The translations under genes and the position numbers were made by a program. Under the pieces are notes generated by a model that was given only the letters and a program-made list of their open reading frames with translations, did no database searches and was not told where the DNA came from. A DNA stretch of 11,020 nt from Akkermansia muciniphila (lineage in GTDB: Bacteria > Verrucomicrobiota > Verrucomicrobiia > Limisphaerales > SXTU01): positions 1 through 11,020 of the forward strand of contig CAMBZO010000045.1 of the NCBI GenBank assembly GCA_945872195.1. Reading direction: 5' to 3'. This document shows positions 5,545-11,020 of the stretch, piece after piece; positions within the stretch are counted from its first letter, which is position 1, and each line of letters opens with the position of its first letter.

Positions 5545-6789
5545 ATGTCACTGGCACCGTTTATCGCCTGGCTGGGTGTGCTCGGCTTTGCGTCGGCCAG
5601 CTTTTTCTTCGCGCTGGCGGAGACGGCGCTGTTCTCGCTGGGCAAGTGGCGCGCCCGGCAGCTTGCGGAGCGGTCGCCGGGGCTGGGCGGGTCCGTGGCC
5701 GCGCTGCTGAATGAGCCGCAGGACTTGCTCGCCACCATCGTCCTGGGCAACACCCTCGCGAACTCCGGACTGATCGCGCTCGCGCTCTGGGTGGGCCTCG
5801 ACAAGCAGGGCGCACACGTTGGCCTCACCCTGGCCGGCGCGTTCCTGCTCATCCTGCTGGGCTGCGAGGTGGTGCCTAAGACGCTCGCGGTGCGCATGCC
5901 CGAGGCGTGGGCGCTGCGCGTCGCGGGGCCGATGACGTTCCTCGTGCGGCTGTCGCGGCCGCTGCGGCAGGTGGCGCAGCGGATGAACGAGGCGTTGCTC
6001 CGCGTCTTGATTCCCAAGTCCATCACACCGCAGGTCACGCTGACAGACGCAGACTACAAGGAGCTGATTGAGCTGGCCTTCCATCAGGGCACGCTCGCGG
6101 CGTCGGAGAAGGAAATCATCCTGCAAATCATCCAGCTCGACCGGCGCACGGCGAAGGACGTGATGCGCCCGCGCGCGCGCATGGCAGCGATCCCCGATGA
6201 TTTGTCGGTCGAGGAGATGGTCGCGGCGGCGCGGAAGTTCGGCCACGAGCGGCTGCCGCTTTACGACGAGTCGCCGGACACCATCGTGGGCATTCTGAAC
6301 TGCCGCGCGCTGTTGCTGGACCCGAACGGCGACCTGGCGGATGCGATTGAGTTTCCCTCTTTCGTGCCGGAGAGCATGAACCTGCTGCAGCTCCTGAGCG
6401 CGTTGCAGCGGCAGCGGCGCGGGCTGGCGATTGTGATGGATGAGTTCGGCTCCACCGCCGGACTGGTCACGATGGAGGACATCATCGAGGCCATCGTCGG
6501 AGAAATCCGCAGCGAGGGCGAAGCGCCCGGCTTCGTGATGGAGCAACTCGCCTCGGGCCGCTGGCGCGTGAACGGCACGATGCGCGTGGAAGATTTTCGC
6601 CGCGAGTATCCCGAGCTAGGCGACGTGCCCGGCGTGGACACGATGGGCGGCCTGCTCGTGGCGCTGAAGGAAGTCGTGCCGCAACCGGGCGAGTCCGTGG
6701 TCTTCGGCGGCGTGCGGCTGACGGCGCACGCGGCGGACGAACGGCGCGTGCGCGAGGTGTTGGTGGAACGGGTGAAAGGAGGCGCGTGA
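5545..6789 (+). CDS. CNNM/CorC-family membrane protein (DUF21, CBS pair, CorC_HlyC domain)
   Basis: A 414-aa inner-membrane protein of the family linked to magnesium and other cation transport, often annotated as hemolysin-like. Residues 1-150 are the DUF21/CNNM transmembrane domain with hydrophobic segments near 3-29, 62-84, 92-111 and 122-140, and the family motifs AETALFSL, LGNTLAN and EVVPKTLAVR. Two CBS modules follow (about 205-320), with DVMRPRARM, ERLPLYDESPDTIVGIL and the signature MDEFGSTAGLVTMEDIIEAI. Residues about 332-412 form the CorC_HlyC transporter-associated domain. The ATG at 5545 is chosen because the family N-terminus begins there; the frame is open upstream through the tRNA fragment, where the translation is spurious. 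No Shine-Dalgarno is visible. First gene of a three-gene overlapping operon. The ion specificity cannot be read from sequence. Confidence 0.92.
   Translation: MSLAPFIAWLGVLGFASASFFFALAETALFSLGKWRARQLAERSPGLGGSVAALLNEPQDLLATIVLGNTLANSGLIALALWVGLDKQGAHVGLTLAGAFLLILLGCEVVPKTLAVRMPEAWALRVAGPMTFLVRLSRPLRQVAQRMNEALLRVLIPKSITPQVTLTDADYKELIELAFHQGTLAASEKEIILQIIQLDRRTAKDVMRPRARMAAIPDDLSVEEMVAAARKFGHERLPLYDESPDTIVGILNCRALLLDPNGDLADAIEFPSFVPESMNLLQLLSALQRQRRGLAIVMDEFGSTAGLVTMEDIIEAIVGEIRSEGEAPGFVMEQLASGRWRVNGTMRVEDFRREYPELGDVPGVDTMGGLLVALKEVVPQPGESVVFGGVRLTAHAADERRVREVLVERVKGGA
6775..6782 (+). promoter_or_regulatory. Ribosome binding site deciding the start of the second CNNM gene
   Basis: A strong aaaggagg lies inside the end of the first CNNM gene, six bases before the ATG at 6789 and only three before a GTG at 6786. 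The spacing favours the ATG, which shares its A with the preceding TGA. Confidence 0.75.
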
Positions 6790-7775
6790 TGTTGTGGGCG
6801 CTGTTCATCCCGGTGCTGCTGCTGTGCCTGGCGGTGTCGTTCATCCTGTCCGGCATGGAGGTGGGCGTGCTGGCGCTGAACCGGTTGCGCATCCGCAACC
6901 TGATGCGCAAGGGCGGTCGTCGCGCGCGGCTCTTGCACGGCTGGCTGGAACAGCCGGAGAACTTCCTGTGGACCATCCTCGTCGGCAACACGCTGGCGAA
7001 CTTCCTCGGCGGCGGGCTGGTGGTGTATGCGTTGCACCGGCAGTTCAAGGAAGCGCCCGGCTGGTTCGCGCTCTGGGTGCTGGTGATGGCGCTGCTCTTC
7101 TACGTCTGGTGCGAGCTGCTGCCCAAGATGCTGTTCACGCGCTACCCGAACCGGCTCACGCTGCTGGTCGCGCCGTTCTTCCGGCTGATTCATTTCCTGC
7201 TTCGCCCGCTGGTGGGCGTGACCACGACGTTGAGCGACGGGCTACTGCGCTGGACCGGCGGACGGGTCTTCACCGGACACTTGTTCGCGAACCGCGATGA
7301 ACTGCGCCGCCTGATGCAGGAGTCCGCGCAGGGCATGACCAGCGAGGAACGGGTGCTGATTAACCGCGTGCTGGATTTGCAGAATCTCACCGTGCGTTCG
7401 GTCGCCGTGCCGTGGGCGAAGGTCGTGACCGTCGAGACCACGACGCCGATGAAGAACGTGATGGAGCTGTTCCGGCAGCGGCAGTTCACGCGGATGCCAG
7501 TGTGCGAGTCGCGCACGGGCCGGGCGCGGGTGGCGGGCGTCTTAAGCCTCGGGCGGCTGTTGTTTCAGTCGGAAGTGGACGAGCGCAAGCTGGCGGCGGA
7601 CTACTTGCAACCGGCGCTGTATCTCGACGAGGAGTTGCGCTTGGAAGATGCCCTGCGCGCGATGCAGCGCAGCGGGCAGCGACTGGGCATCGTGCTGGCG
7701 CGTGACCAGAGCGAACTGGGCGTGGTGAGCTTGGAGGACATTCTGAAGGCCGTCTTCGGGGAGGTGAGCCTGTGA
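6789..7775 (+). CDS. CNNM/DUF21 and CBS membrane protein lacking the CorC_HlyC domain
   Basis: A 328-aa paralogue of its neighbours. Residues 1-145 are the DUF21 membrane domain (hydrophobic segments near 3-24, 60-82, 92-110 and 122-140) with SGMEVGVLALNRLRIRNLMR, VGNTLAN and CELLPKMLFTRYP, matching the family's E-x-x-PK pattern. CBS modules occupy about 200-325. Two features set it apart. The second CBS module has LARDQSELGVVSLEDIL instead of the usual MDE-(Y/F)-G-x-T-x-GLVT signature, and the protein stops right after the CBS pair, without the CorC_HlyC domain both flanking paralogues have. It may be a partner subunit in a mixed dimer, since CBS domains dimerise; that is inference. Its start overlaps the previous stop (TGATG), and its own stop overlaps the next start (GTGA). 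No frameshift is apparent. Confidence 0.9.
   Translation: MLWALFIPVLLLCLAVSFILSGMEVGVLALNRLRIRNLMRKGGRRARLLHGWLEQPENFLWTILVGNTLANFLGGGLVVYALHRQFKEAPGWFALWVLVMALLFYVWCELLPKMLFTRYPNRLTLLVAPFFRLIHFLLRPLVGVTTTLSDGLLRWTGGRVFTGHLFANRDELRRLMQESAQGMTSEERVLINRVLDLQNLTVRSVAVPWAKVVTVETTTPMKNVMELFRQRQFTRMPVCESRTGRARVAGVLSLGRLLFQSEVDERKLAADYLQPALYLDEELRLEDALRAMQRSGQRLGIVLARDQSELGVVSLEDILKAVFGEVSL
7760..7764 (+). promoter_or_regulatory. Ribosome binding site for the GTG start of the third CNNM gene
   Basis: GGAGG at 7760-7764 lies seven bases before the GTG at 7772. This supports GTG initiation at the four-base overlap (GTGA) with the preceding gene. Confidence 0.7.
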
Positions 7776-9106
7776 CCGGCGAGGAGATATTTTCCATCCT
7801 GCTCAAGGTGCTCGCCGTCTTGGTGCTCGTGGGGTTGAACGGCTTCTTCGTCGCGGCGGAGTTCGCGCTGGTGAAGGTGCGCGACACACAGCTTCAGCCT
7901 CTCATCGCGCAGGGCAACCGCCGCGCGCGCATGGCGCAGCACATCCTGCACAATCTCGACGCCTACCTGAGCGCGGCGCAGCTCGGCATCACGCTGGCGA
8001 GCCTAGCGCTGGGGTGGATCGGCGAGCCCATCTTCGAGGCGCTGTTGCATCCGGTCTTCGGCTGGCTCGGCTGGGCGGGCGACGACTGGCTGCGGGTGCG
8101 CTCGGGGATTGCCTTCGCAGTCGGGTTCTCCGTCATCACGTTTCTGCACATCGTGGTGGGCGAGCAGGCGCCGAAATCCTTCGCCATCAAAAAGCCCCTG
8201 CCCATGGCATTGTGGGCGGCGTATCCGCTGCGGTGGTTTTACGTCATCGCGTATCCGTTCATCTGGGTGCTGAACCACAGCGCGCTCTGGCTGCTGGGGC
8301 AGGTGGGCATCGCGGTCGCGTCCGAGCACGACGGCGCGCACTCGGAGGAGGAATTGCGGCTGATGTTCGACGCCAACCAGCGCCACGCGGGCGGCTCGAA
8401 GCTGGGCCGGGAGATTGTCCTCAACGCGCTGGACCTGCGCCACCGCGTCGCGCGCGAGGTCTTGCGGCCGCGCGCGGAAATCAGCGTGCTCGACACGCGG
8501 GCGAGCATGGCCGAGTGCCTTGAGCTGGCGGAGAAGACGCGTTACTCGCGCTTCCCGCTGTGTGAGGACGGGGACTTGGACCGCACGCTGGGCGTCGTCC
8601 ACATCAAGGACTTGTTCGCGATGCGGCTGAAGGCGCAGAGCGGCGCGGACCTGGTGGCCGTGGCGCGCAAGCTGGTCTTCGTGCCGCCGATGGCCCGGCT
8701 CGAGGGGCTGTTGCAGTTGTTCCTCGACCGCAAGCTGCACATGGGGCTGGTGGTGGACGAATACGGCGGGACAGTCGGCCTCGTCACTTTGGAGAACATC
8801 ATCGAGGAAGTCGTCGGGCAGATTCAGGACGAGTTCGACCAGGAGAAACCGCTGCTCCAGAAGACCGGCGAGAACGTCTGGGACGTGGACGGCGCGCTGC
8901 CGTTGCACGAGCTGGAGGAGCTGGTGGGCGAGGAGTTGGCCGAGGAGGCGATCACGACGACAAGCGGCTTCGTGACGCGGCGGCTGGGTGGCTTCGCGAA
9001 GGAGGGCGACGTGGTCGAACTGGTGGCCTTCACGCTGCGGGTCGAGGCGCTGGACGGGATGCGCGTGGCGCGGCTGCGGCTGGAGCGGCGCAACGAGGCA
9101 GCTTAG
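7772..9106 (+). CDS. CNNM/CorC-family membrane protein (DUF21, CBS pair, CorC_HlyC domain)
   Basis: A 444-aa full-length family member, the longest of the three. Residues 1-185 carry the DUF21 membrane domain with a first helix at about 8-29 ending in GLNGFFVAAEFALVKVRDTQ, the motif LSAAQLGITLASLALGWIGE typical of the bacterial branch, and HIVVGEQAPKSFAIKK as the E-x-x-PK element. CBS modules follow at about 228-350, with EVLRPRAEISVL, YSRFPLCEDGDLDRTLGVVH and the signature VDEYGGTVGLVTLENIIEEVVG. The C-terminal CorC_HlyC domain covers about 364-440. The GTG start has a good Shine-Dalgarno and overlaps the previous gene. It differs from the first paralogue in its membrane motifs, so the operon is not a recent triplication. 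Likely role: cation transport or regulation in the inner membrane, perhaps with its co-translated partners. Confidence 0.93.
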   Translation: MTGEEIFSILLKVLAVLVLVGLNGFFVAAEFALVKVRDTQLQPLIAQGNRRARMAQHILHNLDAYLSAAQLGITLASLALGWIGEPIFEALLHPVFGWLGWAGDDWLRVRSGIAFAVGFSVITFLHIVVGEQAPKSFAIKKPLPMALWAAYPLRWFYVIAYPFIWVLNHSALWLLGQVGIAVASEHDGAHSEEELRLMFDANQRHAGGSKLGREIVLNALDLRHRVAREVLRPRAEISVLDTRASMAECLELAEKTRYSRFPLCEDGDLDRTLGVVHIKDLFAMRLKAQSGADLVAVARKLVFVPPMARLEGLLQLFLDRKLHMGLVVDEYGGTVGLVTLENIIEEVVGQIQDEFDQEKPLLQKTGENVWDVDGALPLHELEELVGEELAEEAITTTSGFVTRRLGGFAKEGDVVELVAFTLRVEALDGMRVARLRLERRNEAA

Positions 9107-9172
9107 ACGACGACGTGAGGATGAGGTTTCCTTGGGTGGTTCGCACTCCAATCCGCCTTCTCTCGGCGGCAG

Positions 9173-11020
9173 CTACTTCCCGTTCCCGGGCAGCAGCTCC
9201 AAGACTTTCCAGAAATCCGCCGCCAGCGGCACTTCCTCCCAGCCGCCTTCCGGCAGCGTGTAGCCGATGTGTCGCAACCGGGGGAGTTGCTTGAGCGCTT
9301 CCAGATTCTTCGCCCCGACGGGGAGCGTGATTGCCTCGAGTTGCTTGCACTCAGCGAGGGCCGAGAAGTCGGTGAGGTTGGTGCAGCCCTCGATTTGAAG
9401 GAAGCGCAACGGAGCGCCCCTGAGCGGATCGAGGCTCGCGATGCGCGTGTGGGCGAGGTTCAGGCTGACGAGCTTCATGCCGGCCAAGGCGGTTAAGTTC
9501 GTGGCCCGCGTGCGCGCAGCCTCGAAGCGGGTCAGCGGCATCCCCTTGAGAACGGACAGGCCGGCGACGCGTGTGTTGTTGAGGTCGAGGATCGTGAGCG
9601 GCATGCCCTTGAGCGGGCTGAGGTCGTCCACCTGCGTGTCGGCGAGGATCAACTTCGTCAACGGCGCGCTCCGGAAGGGGAAGAGGTCGTTGAAGTCGAG
9701 CTGCCGCACGGTCAATGACAGGCCACCGCCCTCGCGCCGGAGGGCCCCGGTGAGGCCGAGCTTGTCCGCGACGGCCTTCCATGATGTGAAGGTTCCCTGG
9801 ACACCGTTGTTCTCACGCGTCGTCATGGCGATGGCTTCGGCGGTGCGCTGCTGGCGGGTCATGCTGAGGCGCAACTCGGCGAGGCTCTCCGCCTTGAGCG
9901 CGGTTCGGCCCGCGTTGTCGGCGAGGATCTTCTCGCAGAGGCGTAGGTTGAGCTCGGCCGCGAATGTCCCGGGGTCCAGCTTCAACGCGTGCGCGTAGGC
10001 GTCGCGGGCGGAATCGAGCTGAAGCAGAGATTGGAGGATGTGGCCCTTGAGCGTGTGGAACTTGGCGTCGTCGGGCTGGAGGGAGATCGCGTAGTTCACC
10101 TTGGCGAGCGCCTTGGCGAACTTGAATTCGTCCACAAGTGTCCGGGCCTCGACGGAAAAAGTGGGCGCCGTCTCCTTCAGCTCGGCCAGCGTGCGCGTGA
10201 CCTTGCGCGTGAAGTGCGCGGCCAGTCCGACCATCAAGGCCAGCGAGATGAAGCTCAGGACAAACTCCGTGCGATGACGGCGCATCAAGAGCAGCACCAG
10301 ACGCGCAACGCCGGCGTGCTCGGCGGAGGTGGCAAAGCCAGCCTGATAGGCCGCGATGTCCTGCTGGAGCATCGCCACGGTGGAGTAACGCTTCGCGCGG
10401 TCGCGGGCCAGCGCCTGCATCGCGACGGCGGAGAGCGCGGCGGGAACGCGCCGGTCGGGACAGTGCGCCAGCTCCGGTGGAGCGATGTCCTGCGCCGATA
10501 CTGCCGGGCCGGTGTGGCGCGGGTTGTAGCTTGTGGGTGGGTTGATGACGCCGGAGGCGACTTGTGTGAGGACTTCGTTGACCGTATCGCCGCCGACGGG
10601 CGGATGCAGGGTGAGCATCGCGTAGAGAATCGCGCCCAGCGCATAGATGTCCGTGCGCTCGTCAATGTCCTCGACACGCCCCTCCGCCTGTTCCGGCGCC
10701 ATGTAGCGCGGGGTGCCTTTCACCTGGCCCGAGAGCGTCTTGAAGCCATCGCCTGCCAGAACCTCAATGTCACCGGGCTTCTGCAGCGTCGTCGTGTCCA
10801 AGTCGCGTTCCGAGCCGCGCAGATGTTTGGCCAGTCCCCAGTCCATCACGAACACCTCGCCGAACTCCCCGAGCATGATGTTGTCGGGCTTGAGGTCGCG
10901 ATGCACCACCCCGCGTGAGTGCGCAAAGGCGACCGCATCGCAGATTTTCTGGAAGGCCGTCAGCAGCGTGCGCAACGGATACTTGGCGATGGCCCCAGCG
11001 TCCTTCTGCTGAATCTTCTC
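9173..11020 (-). CDS. Ser/Thr protein kinase with TM, TPR-like and leucine-rich-like repeats, N-terminus missing
   Basis: The frame enters at the right edge without a start, so the first visible residue is counted as 1 of 615. The kinase C-lobe shows the catalytic loop HRDLKPDN (40-47), MDWGLAK in place of canonical DFG (D60 metal-binding), GTPRYMAPEQ with the APE motif (108-110) and YALGAILYAML. The glycine loop and VAIK lysine are outside the window. A hydrophobic segment at about 253-269 (FVLSFISLALMVGLAAHF) should anchor it in the membrane. Then come TPR-like helices (about 298-370) and five to six 21-22-residue leucine-rich-like repeats (about 435-570), each with L-x-x-L-x-L-x-x-T-x-(V/I) and L-x-x-L-x-G-(M/A)-P. 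The kinase half is cytoplasmic and the repeat half probably lies across the membrane, as a sensor or binding surface. It converges on the CNNM operon with 66 bases between. Confidence 0.92.
   Translation of the reverse strand, partial: EKIQQKDAGAIAKYPLRTLLTAFQKICDAVAFAHSRGVVHRDLKPDNIMLGEFGEVFVMDWGLAKHLRGSERDLDTTTLQKPGDIEVLAGDGFKTLSGQVKGTPRYMAPEQAEGRVEDIDERTDIYALGAILYAMLTLHPPVGGDTVNEVLTQVASGVINPPTSYNPRHTGPAVSAQDIAPPELAHCPDRRVPAALSAVAMQALARDRAKRYSTVAMLQQDIAAYQAGFATSAEHAGVARLVLLLMRRHRTEFVLSFISLALMVGLAAHFTRKVTRTLAELKETAPTFSVEARTLVDEFKFAKALAKVNYAISLQPDDAKFHTLKGHILQSLLQLDSARDAYAHALKLDPGTFAAELNLRLCEKILADNAGRTALKAESLAELRLSMTRQQRTAEAIAMTTRENNGVQGTFTSWKAVADKLGLTGALRREGGGLSLTVRQLDFNDLFPFRSAPLTKLILADTQVDDLSPLKGMPLTILDLNNTRVAGLSVLKGMPLTRFEAARTRATNLTALAGMKLVSLNLAHTRIASLDPLRGAPLRFLQIEGCTNLTDFSALAECKQLEAITLPVGAKNLEALKQLPRLRHIGYTLPEGGWEEVPLAADFWKVLELLPGNGK

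Noticed and set aside
8003..9151. Long minus-strand frames opposite the CNNM genes, such as 8003-9151 and 5548-6546.
   Set aside because: They are Arg/Gln/His-rich mirror frames of GC-rich codons; the plus-strand genes carry the domains.
9153..9169. A possible terminator hairpin (ccgcc/ggcgg with a 7-base loop) between the convergent CNNM and kinase genes.
   Set aside because: The stem is only five pairs and no T-run follows on either strand, so I cannot support it.
9989..10918. A 309-aa plus-strand frame opposite the kinase.
   Set aside because: It shows no family motif, and the opposite strand has kinase motifs and repeats.

Overview
The window looks like a piece of a high-GC chromosome, most likely from Verrucomicrobiota. 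The clues are a Ser/Thr kinase with the phylum's common wording around the catalytic loop and a repeat-rich C-terminus, and starts that often lack a Shine-Dalgarno sequence. The lineage is an inference from protein style, not from a marker gene. The window divides into an integrated mobile element (1 to about 5472, continuing off the left edge) and resident chromosome (5473 to 11020).

The element is bounded on the right by the 3' end of a tRNA-Gly gene (5445-5472) with no tRNA body in front of it. This is the usual scar of a tyrosine integrase that uses a tRNA 3' end as attachment site. Every credible element gene is on the minus strand and reads away from that scar. In order of transcription these are a tyrosine integrase (5336-4191), an unrecognised 181-aa protein coupled to it by an ATGA overlap (4194-3649), a small helix-turn-helix protein (3589-3350), a 786-aa primase/AAA+ ATPase coupled by another ATGA overlap (3353-993), a 96-aa helix-turn-helix protein (839-549), a doubtful 83-aa frame (552-301), and a terminase-small-subunit (Nu1)-like protein cut by the left edge (317-1). 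Integrase, small DNA-binding protein, primase/ATPase and small terminase in sequence suggest a prophage end or a phage satellite. No capsid, tail or large-terminase gene is visible, so the window cannot decide between them.

Two non-coding structures in the element stand out. At 945-1050, across the end of the primase gene, two 19-bp inverted arms, each a tandem pair of a 9-mer, flank a lower-GC interval that holds further inverted repeats; this is a candidate replication origin. At 3580-3604 an 8-bp inverted repeat straddles the start codon of the helix-turn-helix gene, a plausible autoregulatory operator.

The chromosomal half holds a plus-strand operon of three overlapping CNNM/CorC-type membrane protein genes (5545-9106). 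The middle one lacks the C-terminal CorC/HlyC domain. A convergent minus-strand Ser/Thr protein kinase gene (9173-11020, N-terminus beyond the right edge) has a membrane segment, TPR-like repeats and leucine-rich-like repeats. The element now lies between these operons and wherever the intact tRNA-Gly gene sits.
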